From Phytoseiulus persimilis (lineage: Eukaryota; Arthropoda; Arachnida; Mesostigmata; Phytoseiidae), in contig CM075103.1 in assembly GCA_037576195.1 (NCBI GenBank), forward strand, positions 18,662,001 to 18,726,000: a DNA stretch of 64,000 nucleotides, read 5' to 3'. Made by a program: the position numbers and the translations under genes. This document shows positions 34,291-44,413 of this stretch, piece by piece. The notes beneath the pieces were generated by a model, which was given only the letters and a program-made list of their open reading frames with translations, ran no database searches and was not told where the DNA came from. Position 1 is the stretch's first letter. The number at the start of each line of letters is the position of its first letter.

Positions 34291-36008
34291 AATCCCAATG
34301 CAAGGAGTCTGGACGAGGAGATTCTTTCCGATTCGATGTTTTCAGACGAAAAAATTGAGCAGAATTCTCACCTCTGAGATCGATGTCGCTTCTCGAGCAA
34401 GGAGAACGGAGTTTGATACTCAATATGCTATTGGGATGATTGTACGTGTGGGACGAAAGAAGAAGAAGTGTAAAAAGAAATGGACGGGAACAAGAGCAAA
34501 AAGCTACAATTGGGATCAACCCCTAGGACAGCTTTTTACGAGTCAGGTAGAGGTCCTTGAAACGCCTCCGAGAGTCGCTTTCCCGATCCCCGGAATAACT
34601 GTCTCAGAAAGCACACGAATCGCAAGAAATACTCCGGAGCTTGAGTCCGATTTATCCTGTAGCACAAATCATTCGCTTTAACGTGAGCGGCTTGCTTCCA
34701 TGATACCGGTCGTTAGTGAGTAATTGGTTACGTTGGATTCGCAGGAGAGCAAGGATCTCGAAGTACACTAACTCCACTCAAGCGAATCCATGATGGTTGT
34801 CATATATTCTTCTTCGTTTTCACCGGAAAAGCGTGTTTTCCCCCATGGGAGCGAAGAACTTTTTCCCCTGCTTTCTGACGCGACAAAGCGCGAATCTCTA
34901 TCTCATTTCGCACTCGCACAACCTACTTTCAGAGTTCCAGGTAAATACCGCTCTTTTTCAGGGGTCCGTCTCCTTCTTGATTCTTCACTCGCGTACCATT
35001 CGTTAGGCGATCAAGATTTTCGGAGAGGGTCAATATGCTGCCAAGGAGTGCGGCATCACCCCATGGAATGCAACTCGAAATCGGAGTCGTGGCCCGGAGC
35101 TCGGTATCCGGCTGCACCCTTATTCGAATTTTCACCTGAGCTGAAAATGTAGTTGTTTTCTCTGTTTCCAGTGAATCTGTATTCATGTCGTTGTTCGTTG
35201 AGTGCGAGCATTCGGAAGGTTCTCGATCCCATCCAATGCCTCCCCACGCGGAGTCTTCTGCCGGTCCGCCCGGTAAAGGCCTCCACCTCTTGAGCGCGCA
35301 CGGAGCCGCCTTTATATTCCCCAGCGACGTCACCAACTTCCCCCCTTCCGATCGCGAAGAAAAATAACTCAGTCAAGTAAACTAATAATCGCGCACGTTG
35401 TGCACGATTTCTTCTGCTCGAAATACTTCTAAGTGGCACGTCATCCTAGTTCCAAGGTTGCTTACGGAAATAACGTGGTGTCACCCGCGATCAGCTCCGC
35501 GAACCTCCTCCACCACACCATCTGTTGAACGTGCTAGCCTGCAGAGCTTGCCATTGTTCAGGGTATTGGAAATGAGAGCGATCCACCGTGGACAGGTGAG
35601 ATAAAGATTTCGTCTGGGTCGGTGATTCCTTGCAGTAAACTTTAGTGTCGCTAGCGACTCCTGCCTCGCGGACCCGGAGATTTTCTCTTGCGATCTGTAG
35701 CCTTGTGGATGAGTCCTTGGACCGTTCATTCGGGGTTTCCTGGTCGCTTCCGTTGTTTCCCTCGAAATAATGGTGGGCGTATCACGGATCTCAGTCAAGG
35801 AGTGAGTGTAGAGTTCACGGTGTGAGTTGGGGCGGAACTTCCATCTTCATATCTGTCTTCCTACTGGAATCGTCGGGTACGCATTATATCAGCTAGCAAG
35901 AAACGCTTTCGATCAGCCAAAACTGGCTCGGAACGAGGGAGCGAGGCGCAGACTCCCGAAGCAGAAGTATCATCACCGATCCGCGGGCTCAAACAATCTG
36001 GGCCGAGG
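34291..36008. other. No gene recognised; possible 5' part of the LINE
   Basis: Frames up to 126 codons with no known motif. No apurinic-type endonuclease or gag domain could be read upstream of the RT ORF, so either the LINE is 5'-truncated or its upstream part is too decayed to recognise. Confidence 0.3.
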
Positions 36009-37766
36009 ATGTCAAGCTCTGCAGCTGACTCAGCAGCGGCCAGGACGCTTTCCAACGGGAGCTGGACTCCCTACAACACCATCCTCAGAGCGCCGCCCGA
36101 GTTATCCTCCGCCTGGTCGAAAGAGCTCTCGAAGTGGAGGGAAAAACTGGATGCCGATTTCTCGTCAGCGGAGGTTCACAACGGAATCATTGGCCTCGCA
36201 GCGGTAGCGGGTCTTGGAGGAGACGGAGCATACAATGAATACAGAGAAGCGGCGGCCGTCCTCACCCCACAATGGGCTGAGATCCTAAACAAATGTCTGA
36301 ACGATGAAGACTGGTTTTCGACTTGGCGGTCCTGCCTTCTGATAGCAATCCCGGGAGGGGAAGGGAATCCTCTGGCCCCCTCTGCCCCGCGAGGACTTTG
36401 CGACAAGAGCTGTCCATACAAACTTCTTTCTAGTCTGCTGGTGACCCGACTGACCCCGTTCCTCGAGGCGACGGGTGCCTGGCCTGAGGAACAGCATGGC
36501 TTCCGGCCCGGGAGGTCGAGCCTTTCGGCCTGCAAGAAGCTCCTGGATGGAATCGATAGAAGCCTCGCTCGGAACAAGGGAGCACTGTTCTCGGTCTTCG
36601 TGGAATTCCGGACCGCGTTCAACTCAGGCTCGAGAGCCCTCGTTCTTGATCGCCTGAGCAGAATCGGTGTTCCCCCGAAGTTTCTACGTCTCATCACCCT
36701 GGTACTACAGGAGAACCTCATCAGGAGTCACGACTTGGTTGGGATCAGACGAGCTATAACTGAGAGCACAGGATTCACGCACGGAGACAACCTGAGCCCC
36801 ATGCTATTTTCCCTGTTGATCGCGGACCTGCCGTCGAGGGTCTCCAGGGACAATCCGTTGGTCGAAACAATACTCTACGCAGATGACACAGTTCTGTTCA
36901 GCAAGAGCCGCGTCCACCTCCAGAAGGCCTTGGAGACTCTGATTCAACACGTCAAGGAAATCGGCCTGACAATCGATAGGGAGAAAACTGAGGCCCTCAA
37001 GTTCCGGAAGGCGGGAGCGCTGGCGAGGAAGGATAAGCTGATTCTGGACGGAGCCCGCATGAAATTCTCCAATACGATCTGCTATCTGGGTGTCCACTTG
37101 ACCGTCACAGGTAGAGCTTTCTCCACACACATCGATGAGCGGCTGAGGAAGGCCCTAACGGCTGCTTTGACAATAAAAGATCCCCGAAAACTTTCCATCG
37201 ACTCGGCATTGAAGCTCTTCAACGTCAGGATCGCCCCCTTGGCAGCATACGGCATTCAGATAATCTGGAAAGACCTCACCTGCCGGAACCTGGAAGACCT
37301 CGACTCGGTGAAGCCGACGTTCATGAAAAGGGTCTTAGGTCTGCATCGCTCGGCGGCGAACAGGCTTGTGTACCTCTTGACCGACACACCCTCGTTCATC
37401 GAGGAGCTCCGAGGGCAATACTCCCTGGAGGAAAGCCAGGCGTACAAGGACTTCATAAAGATCAAGGAGCTGGAATTCGCGTCCATAAATCCAGAGTTCC
37501 TCGGAACACCAGCAATGGTCTCCTCCACTTGGAGAGCTGTGAACTACGCCAAGAGACACCGGGTGACACGCGCCGCGGTCCACGGTTTCCATCATGTGTT
37601 CTGCTCGAAGAAGACCTTCCATGAGCCAACTGCCACCTGCCTTTGCGTCTTCTGTAGGGGTCCATGCCCGCAATACCATCTGTATGATTGTGTCCAAGCC
37701 CCCCGACTTCTCAATCGAGCTGGGAGGAATCTCGTAACGAAAGTCCGCTGTCACGGCTCGAGCTGA
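36009..37766 (+). CDS. Non-LTR retrotransposon reverse transcriptase ORF
   Basis: A single open frame of 585 codons. RT landmarks in order: EEQHGFRPGRSS (about residues 160-171), FVEFRTAFNSG (motif A, about 198-208), GFTHGDNLSPMLFSLLIADL (motif B), LYADDTVLFSKS (motif C) and YLGVHL (motif E region). Near the C-terminus a cysteine/histidine cluster, CLCVFCRGPCPQYHLYDC, resembles a zinc knuckle. Motif A normally begins with the catalytic Asp (F-V-D-F); here it is Glu (GAA codon), and the later AFD is AFN. Motif C is intact. There is no RNase H or endonuclease domain in frame and no poly-A tail. Either the element is inactive but recent enough to stay open, or the ORF has been kept for another reason. 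Confidence 0.8.
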   Translation: MSSSAADSAAARTLSNGSWTPYNTILRAPPELSSAWSKELSKWREKLDADFSSAEVHNGIIGLAAVAGLGGDGAYNEYREAAAVLTPQWAEILNKCLNDEDWFSTWRSCLLIAIPGGEGNPLAPSAPRGLCDKSCPYKLLSSLLVTRLTPFLEATGAWPEEQHGFRPGRSSLSACKKLLDGIDRSLARNKGALFSVFVEFRTAFNSGSRALVLDRLSRIGVPPKFLRLITLVLQENLIRSHDLVGIRRAITESTGFTHGDNLSPMLFSLLIADLPSRVSRDNPLVETILYADDTVLFSKSRVHLQKALETLIQHVKEIGLTIDREKTEALKFRKAGALARKDKLILDGARMKFSNTICYLGVHLTVTGRAFSTHIDERLRKALTAALTIKDPRKLSIDSALKLFNVRIAPLAAYGIQIIWKDLTCRNLEDLDSVKPTFMKRVLGLHRSAANRLVYLLTDTPSFIEELRGQYSLEESQAYKDFIKIKELEFASINPEFLGTPAMVSSTWRAVNYAKRHRVTRAAVHGFHHVFCSKKTFHEPTATCLCVFCRGPCPQYHLYDCVQAPRLLNRAGRNLVTKVRCHGSS

Positions 37767-38551
37767 CTTCATTGCATACATATAAAATCATATATACTTT
37801 TTGTTCGTCCTTTTCAACCTCCTGTTGTATTTGAAACCAACTCAGCTGTGCTATTGAACTGGCTCCAAGCGAGCGGAACGACGAAGGGTTCCGTGTACTC
37901 TCGTTCGATCCTCGAGCGATTGAATAGAGGAATCAGCTCGTACGGTAGCTCTTGAGAAATTGTTCCGACGTTGTTTCGGACGAACGATTTGCTCGTGGGA
38001 CCTGTTAACCCCTTGGGGAAACCAAACTCCAGGTCGGATTCCAGCTCCAACTCGGAACCGCTGCGCCGATCGATCCCTCCGACGATGAACTCCGAGTCCA
38101 ACCTGTCTGGACGTTTCAGACATCGTCGGTTCCAGACGTTGGCTTGGTTGAGCGGCATCTCGTTGAGCCCTCTCCCGGCACGACAAGGTAGGAAGCTCAG
38201 GTTTAGTTCCGCCAGTGCATACGTTTGCCTTTTTCGCTATGGAATTAGTCGACTTCGCAACATGAGAATGGATTTCACGCCGACATGCCGTTGTTCCCCG
38301 TGAGCAGTGCCTCGCTCTCGCAAGCGGCGCGTACAGGAGATACCAAAGGGGCTGAGATGGAACGACTCCCACCTCGTGCCACCGCTTGCTATGCTCTCTG
38401 GTCGCTTTCCTACGAGAATGAGTTCCTGGCTGGCTGCTGTCCACATCAACTTTGGCTGATCGCTTTCGAACACACACGAAAATTCTGCGCATTACTCTGA
38501 GAGCCAATGCCAGACTTTGAGATAACCCAGGAAGTCAGAAATGCAGCTCGT
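37767..38551. other. No gene recognised
   Basis: A minus-strand frame of 218 codons (38507-37851) is rich in Arg and Ser and shows no motif; I treat it as chance. The stretch ends at a CTAT microsatellite. Confidence 0.35.
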
Positions 38552-38552
38552 T

Positions 38553-38568
38553 CATCTATCTATCTATC
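38553..38568 (+). repeat. CTAT microsatellite
   Basis: Short CTATCTATCTATC run at the left border of the minisatellite-bearing unit, followed by AAGTTTGACAG/AAGTTTGTCTG near-repeats up to about 38630. Confidence 0.7.
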
Positions 38569-38656
38569 CTTACTATGTATAATCGGCTTCGTCTGTAAGT
38601 TTGACAGTTTGTAAGTTTGTCTGTTCGTCCGCACTTTTTCTGGCTTTTCCCGTACG

Positions 38657-41600
38657 AGTCTGATTAAACATTTCAAAAGCTGGAGGGGTGATTCTGGAAC
38701 CGATCTGACCATACTTTTCAAAACGTGGAGGGGTGATTCCGAGTCCAATCTGATTATTACTCTCCAACTCTGGAGGGGTGATTCCGAAACCAATCTGAGA
38801 ATTACTTCCCAACTCTGGAGGGGTGATTCCGGGACCAATCTGACTATTACTTTCCAACTCTGGAAGGGTGATTCCGAAACCAATCTGAGAATTACTTCCC
38901 AACTCTGGAGGGGTGATTCCGGGACCAATATGACTATTACTCCCGAACTCTGGAGGGGTGATTCCGAGACCAATCTAAGAATTACTTCCCAACTCTGGAA
39001 GGGTGATTCCGAAACCAATCTGAGAATTACTTCCCAACACTGGAGGGGTGATTCCGGGACCAATCTGAGCATTACTTTCCAACTCTGGAGGGGTGATTCC
39101 GAAACCAATCTGAGAATTACTTCCCAACTCTGGAGGGGTGATTCCGGGACCAATCTGAGCATTACTTTCCAACTCTGGAGGGGTGATTCCGGGACCAATC
39201 TGAGCATTACTTTCCAACTCTGGAGGGGTGATTCCGAGTCCAATCTGAGAATTACTTCCCAACTCTGGAGGGGTGATTCCGGGACCAATCTGACTATTAC
39301 TTTCCAACTCTGGAGGGGTGATTCCGAAACCAATCTGAGAATTACTTCCCAACTCTGGAGGGGTGATTCCGGGACCAATCTGAGCATTACTTTCCAACTC
39401 TGGAGGGGTGATTCCGGGACCAATCTGAGCATTACTTTCCAACTCTGGAGGGGTGATTCCGAGTCCAATCTGAGAATTACTTCCCAACTCTGGAGGGGTG
39501 ATTCCGGGACCAATCTGACTATTACTTTCCAACTCTGGAAGGGTGATTCCGAAACCAATCTGAGAATTACTTCCCAACTCTGGAGGGGTGATTCCGGGAC
39601 AAATCTGAGCATTACTCCCCAACTCTGGAGGGGTGATTCCGAAACCAATCTGAGAATTACTTCCCAACTCTGGAGGGGTGATTCCGGGACAAATCTGAGC
39701 ATTACTCCCCAACTCTGGAGGGGTGATTCCGGGACCAATCTGAGCATTACTTTCCAACTCTGGAGGGGTGATTCCGAGTCCAATCTGAGAATTACTTCCC
39801 AACTCTGGAGGGGTGATTCCGGGACCAATCTGACTACTACTTTCCAACTCTGGAAGGGTGATTCCGAAACCAATCTGAGAATTACTTCCCAACTCTGGAG
39901 GGGTGATTCCGGGACAAATCTGAGCATTACTCCCCAACTCTGGAGGGGTGATTCCGAAACCAATCTGAGAATTACTTCCCAACTCTGGAAGGGTGATTCC
40001 GAAACCAATCTGAGAATTACTTCCCAACTCTGGAGGGGTGATTCCGGGACCAATCTGACTATTACTTTCCAACTCTGGAGGGGTGATTCCGAAACCAATC
40101 TGAGAATTACTTCCCAACTCTGGAGGGGTGATTCCGGGACCAATCTGAGCATTACTTTCCAACTCTGGAGGGGTGATTCCGAAACCAATCTGAGAATTAC
40201 TTCCCAACTCTGGAGGGGTGATTCCGGGACCAATCTGAGCATTACTTTCCAACTCTGGAAGGGTGATTCCGAAACCAATGTGAGAATTACTTCCCAACTC
40301 TGGAGGGGTGATTCCGGGACCAATCTGACTATTACTTTCCAACTCTGGAAGGGTGATTCCGAAACCAATCTGAGAATTACTTCCCAACTCTGGAGGGGTG
40401 ATTCCGGGACCAATATGACTATTACTCCCGAACTCTGGAGGGGTGATTCCGAGACCAATCTGAGAATTACTTCCCAACTCTGGAAGGGTGATTCCGAAAC
40501 CAATCTGAGAATTACTTCCCAACACTGGAGGGGTGATTCCGGGACCAATCTGAGCATTACTTTCCAACTCTGGAGGGGTGATTCCGAGTCCAATCTGAGC
40601 ATTACTCCCCAACTCTGGAGGCGTGATTACGGGACCAATCTGAGAATTACTTCCCAACTCTGGAGGGGTGATTCCGGGACCCATCTGACTATTACTTTCC
40701 AACTCTGGAGGGGTGATTCCGAAACCAATCTGAGAATTACTTCCCAACTCTGGAGGGGTGATTCCGGGACCAATCTGAGCATTACTTTCCAACTCTGGAG
40801 GGGTGATTCCGAGTCCAATCTGAGCATTACTTCCCAACTCTGGAGGCGTGATTCCGGGACCAATCTGAGAATTACTTCCTAACTCTGGAGGGGTGATTCC
40901 GGGACCAATCTGACTATTACTTTCCAACTCTGGAGGGGTGATTCCGGGACCAATCTGACTATTACTTTCCAACTCTGGAGGGGTGATTCCGAAACCAATC
41001 TGAGAATTACTTCCCAACACTGGAGGGGTGATTCCGGGACCAATCTGAGCATTACTTTCCAACTCTGGAGGGGTGATTCCGAGTCCAATCTGAGCATTAC
41101 TCCCCAACTCTGGAGGCGTGATTCCGGGACCAATCTGAGAATTACTTCCCAACTCTGGAGGGGTGATTCCGGGACCAATATGACTATTACTCCCGAACTC
41201 TGGAGGGGTGATTCCGAGACCAATCTGAGAATTACTTCCCAACTCTGGAAGGGTGATTCCGAAACCAATCTGAGAATTACTTCCCAACACTGGAGGGGTG
41301 ATTCCGGGACCAATCTGAGCATTACTTTCCAACTCTGGAGGGGTGATTCCGAGTCCAATCTGAGCATTACTCCCCAACTCTGGAGGCGTGATTCCGGGAC
41401 CAATCTGAGAATTACTTCCCAACTCTGGAGGGGTGATTCCGGGACCAATCTGACTATTACTTTCCAACTCTGGAAGGGTGATTCCGAAACCAATCTGAGA
41501 ATTACTTCCCAACTCTGGAGGGGTGATTCCGGGACCAATATGACTATTACTCCCGAACTCTGGAGGGGTGATTCCGAGACCAATCTGAGAATTACTTCCC

Positions 41601-42394
41601 AACTCTGGAAGGGTGATTCCGAAACCAATCTGAGAATTACTTCCCAACACTGGAGGGGTGATTCCGAAACCAATCTGAGCATTACTTTCCAACTCTGGAG
41701 GGGTGATTCCGAGTCCAATCTGAGCATTACTCCCCAACTCTGGAGGGGTGATTCCGGGACCAATCTGACTATTACTTTCCAACTCTGGAGGGGTGATTCC
41801 GGGACCAATCTGACTATTACTTTCCAACTCTGGAGGGGTGATTCCGAAACCAATCTGAGAATTACTTCCCAACACTGGAGGGGTGATTCCGGGACCAATC
41901 TGAGCATTACTTCCCAACTCTGGAGGGGTGATTCCGAGTCCAATCTGAGCATTACTTCCCAACTCTGGGGGCGTGATTCCGGGACCAATCTGAGAATTAC
42001 TTCCCAACTCTGGAGGGGTGATTCCTGGACCAATCTGACTATTACTTTCCAACTCTGGAAGGGTGATCCCGAAACCAATCTGACTATTACTTTCCAACTC
42101 TGGAGGGGTGATTCCGAAACCAATCTGAGAATCACTTCCCAACTCTGGAGGGGTGATTCCGAGTCCAATCTGATTATTACTTTCCAACTCTGGAGGGGTG
42201 ATCCCGAAACCAATCTGAGAATTACTTCCCAACTCTGGAGGGGTGATTCCGGGACCAATCTGACTATTACTCTCCAACTCTGGAAGGGTGATTCCGAAAC
42301 CAATCTGAGAATTACTTCCCAACTCTGGAGGGGTGATTCCGGGACCAATCTGAGCATTACTTTCCAACTCTGGAGGGGTGATTCCGAGTCCAAT
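38657..42394 (+). repeat. 45-bp minisatellite, about 83 units
   Basis: The unit is AACTCTGGAGGGGTGATTCC followed by GAAACCAATCTGAGAATTAC and TTCCC. Variable sites are mostly GAAACC/GGGACC/GAGTCC, GAGAATT/GAGCATT/GACTATT and CTTCCC/CTTTCC/CTCCCC. Variants recur in higher-order blocks: a block with the rare ATATGACTATTACTCCCGAA starts near 38928, 40413, 41178 and 41538. The first two units (38657-38750) are the most diverged. Since 45 is divisible by 3 the frame never shifts, and stop-free stretches exceed 400-1100 codons on both strands, encoding 15-residue repeats such as LWRGDSGTNLSITFQ (+) or ESNSQIGPGITPPEL (-). There is no signal peptide, splice site or homology, so coding is doubtful. 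Confidence 0.95.
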
Positions 42395-42415
42395 GGTTAG
42401 GTTAGGTTAGGTTAG
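42395..42415 (+). repeat. Interstitial TTAGG telomere-type repeat
   Basis: Four tandem copies of GGTTA/TTAGG directly follow the last minisatellite unit. TTAGG is the ancestral arthropod telomere motif. It may be a healed break, a retroposon end or chance expansion. Confidence 0.9.
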
Positions 42416-42782
42416 AGAATGGTTTTCCCTGCGCCCGCTTTCGTGGATGGAGGATGAATCACAGGATACACGGAATCCTCCAAGAGTTGGATCTAAATGG
42501 TGAATTTAGCCAGACATCCGGCCCCGCGTGTTCTCGCAGGGAAGGTCCGCACGATGGAGCTCACGAGTACCCGGGAAACTCTTCTTAGTCATCATGTAAC
42601 AAGCGCGTGCCTGAAAGGAGACAAGTGTTTCCTCCGTCAACCGCCACTGGCAGCATTGAGAACCGCGGAAAGAGGAGCGCCGCAGTTCCGCCACAGTGGT
42701 CATAGGGATCCCTTTCCCTGTTTTGCATCAGTCGTCCTCAACAAAAACTGGTGTCAATCGCCACTCTATCAGGCGTACGACG
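42416..42782. other. Upstream region of the sushi-nuclease gene
   Basis: No repeat and no certain exon. In-frame codons continue upstream of the chosen start to 42696. A promoter could not be identified by eye. Confidence 0.35.
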
Positions 42783-44291
42783 ATGACTGTGAACTGTGCT
42801 ATCCATATTTTGGCTCTTGTGTCATTAGCTGCAAGTGAAACCTGCAGCTGGACCGTCTGCCAAGAAGACACCGCGGCAGTCCGATGCGCACGGCATGGAG
42901 TCGAAAGGGCCCGCGAAAGCTGTGTTGTTGGTATCAAGTACGAATGCTGTTCCGTGGGCTCAACGGATACAGAATCTCCTGTGGCGGGGGATCCCTCTCC
43001 GAGGGAAGCCCGAGCTCACGACGGAGACGACAAGACCGATGGCCCTCAAACAGGCATCTTCTTCGGGGGTCAGATTCGCACAAATGTGAGTAGGATTCGC
43101 TCGAGGAGGGGACTCCCCGCGGTAGCTGTGCTCGGCCGTCTGTTCCTCCTGCTTACCGGCAGTATGGCCGCGGCTGCGGGTGCGGCTTCAAAAAACCCAT
43201 CGCAGCCCCGGTATCGACCGCCCGACGAGGACCCTTCTGACGAAGACGAGGACGAAGACGACGGTCGCCGCTGTCCAAGGTTGGAAATCAGGAACATCAT
43301 CAAGCTCAGAGGACAGTTCCCATGCGGCGATAAGAAACTGGGGGAAACTTGTGACTTCGAATGCATGCCTGGCTTCGACGAGCAGCCGAAATACCGCCTC
43401 CGGTGCGTCGAATCGAACAACGGACTCAGGTGGGACGCGCAAAACATCCGCTGTGAGCAGGAGACATGTCGAAACGATGGGTACATCGTCCTGCGGACTC
43501 CCAGCCCAAAGTTGTCGCACGAGCGGAAAGTGACAGCAATGGTTATCAAGTACGACCTGGGTCGGAGGATCCCGTTTTGGTCCGTAGCCATGTTCCAGGG
43601 AGATGAATTCGGCACACTGGACTACACGCACCTGGCTGGCAGTCGTCATGGGTCCTTCCTCAAACACCACTGTCCATCTCTCGCCGACGCACAGGCAAAC
43701 GACGAGGCATACGCCAACACGGGTTTGGATCGAGGACATCTGACTCCCGCCCAAGCTGTCCGATGGTCGCCGAAAGCCTCTCGATCAGTCAATCTTTACA
43801 TCAACGTTGCACCTCAGGACAGAAGTGTCAACGGGAAAATTTGGAGGCCCATCGAATCACAGACGTACCGTTTCGCCAGACGGATGCGAACTCTCGTTGC
43901 AACAGGGACATGCACACATGCTATAGCCTGGCTGAACAATATCGCCGTCCCTTACTGCTTCTGGAAGATGATTTGCTATCGAGACGGGAACAGGATGCAC
44001 CAGGTGGTTGGCTTCATCGCGGACAACACCGAGCTACCCAGGAATAGAATCGAGCAGAGGAAACGGCAATCTTTCACTCCCAGAAGTCAGCAAGAGGTGC
44101 TCCATCACGCAGGAATCGGTTTTTCCCCGTTCGCGGAGGCAGCGGGCGACGTCATGAGAGGCAGGGAGGAGCTGGTTATCGCTCCCGGACGCGACTCCGT
44201 CGACACAATTGACCCTTATTCCTGTGCCGAAGCAATGTCCCTCCCGAGAGTAATCGAGGAACACTGGGCCGATGTCTCGTTCACAGACTAG
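42783..44291 (+). CDS. Secreted sushi-domain DNA/RNA non-specific endonuclease
   Basis: Open frame of 502 residues from the ATG at 42783, chosen because it gives a signal peptide (MTVNCAIHILALVSLAAS). Then comes a six-cysteine segment (residues about 22-60), a low-complexity linker, an acidic run (DEDEDEDD, about 150-160) and a sushi/CCP-like module (about 164-230, four cysteines: PCGDKKLGETCDFECMPGF, later RCVESNN and IRCEQETC). The rest is a NUC-type endonuclease domain with LDRGHLTPAQ (catalytic His about 319), Asn about 341 (YINVAPQ) and NGKIW (about 350-354), corresponding to the DRGH...N...N-x-x-W pattern. The family cleaves DNA and RNA with Mg2+. Secretion suggests a digestive, salivary or immune role. 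A possible 77-nt GT-AG intron (43086-43162) would shift frame relative to this start, so the N-terminus is uncertain. Confidence 0.75.
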   Translation: MTVNCAIHILALVSLAASETCSWTVCQEDTAAVRCARHGVERARESCVVGIKYECCSVGSTDTESPVAGDPSPREARAHDGDDKTDGPQTGIFFGGQIRTNVSRIRSRRGLPAVAVLGRLFLLLTGSMAAAAGAASKNPSQPRYRPPDEDPSDEDEDEDDGRRCPRLEIRNIIKLRGQFPCGDKKLGETCDFECMPGFDEQPKYRLRCVESNNGLRWDAQNIRCEQETCRNDGYIVLRTPSPKLSHERKVTAMVIKYDLGRRIPFWSVAMFQGDEFGTLDYTHLAGSRHGSFLKHHCPSLADAQANDEAYANTGLDRGHLTPAQAVRWSPKASRSVNLYINVAPQDRSVNGKIWRPIESQTYRFARRMRTLVATGTCTHAIAWLNNIAVPYCFWKMICYRDGNRMHQVVGFIADNTELPRNRIEQRKRQSFTPRSQQEVLHHAGIGFSPFAEAAGDVMRGREELVIAPGRDSVDTIDPYSCAEAMSLPRVIEEHWADVSFTD

Positions 44292-44407
44292 GCGTCAGCG
44301 TTGCTGCGCGCTTCCAGAATCGGTAGATATGTTTCCTCAACTCACAAGGGGTTCTCGATTGAACTTGATCCCGAAGATTAGCTCTGGAAAAACCTTGTTA
44401 TCGATCT

Positions 44408-44413
44408 AATAAA
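44408..44413 (+). terminator. AATAAA polyadenylation signal of the nuclease gene
   Basis: Canonical hexamer 117 bp after the stop codon, followed by a T-rich stretch at 44420. Confidence 0.65.

Noticed and set aside
37851..38507. A 218-codon minus-strand ORF
   Set aside because: Rich in Arg/Ser with no domain or neighbouring exon; it looks like a chance frame in GC-rich sequence.
38975..42367. A 1130-codon minus-strand protein gene in the minisatellite
   Set aside because: The frame is open because the 45-bp period is a multiple of three. Other frames on both strands are open too, and there is no true start, signal peptide, splice site or homology.
43180..43754. Minus-strand ORFs under the nuclease gene
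   Set aside because: They are antisense shadows of a plus-strand frame with clear sushi and nuclease motifs.
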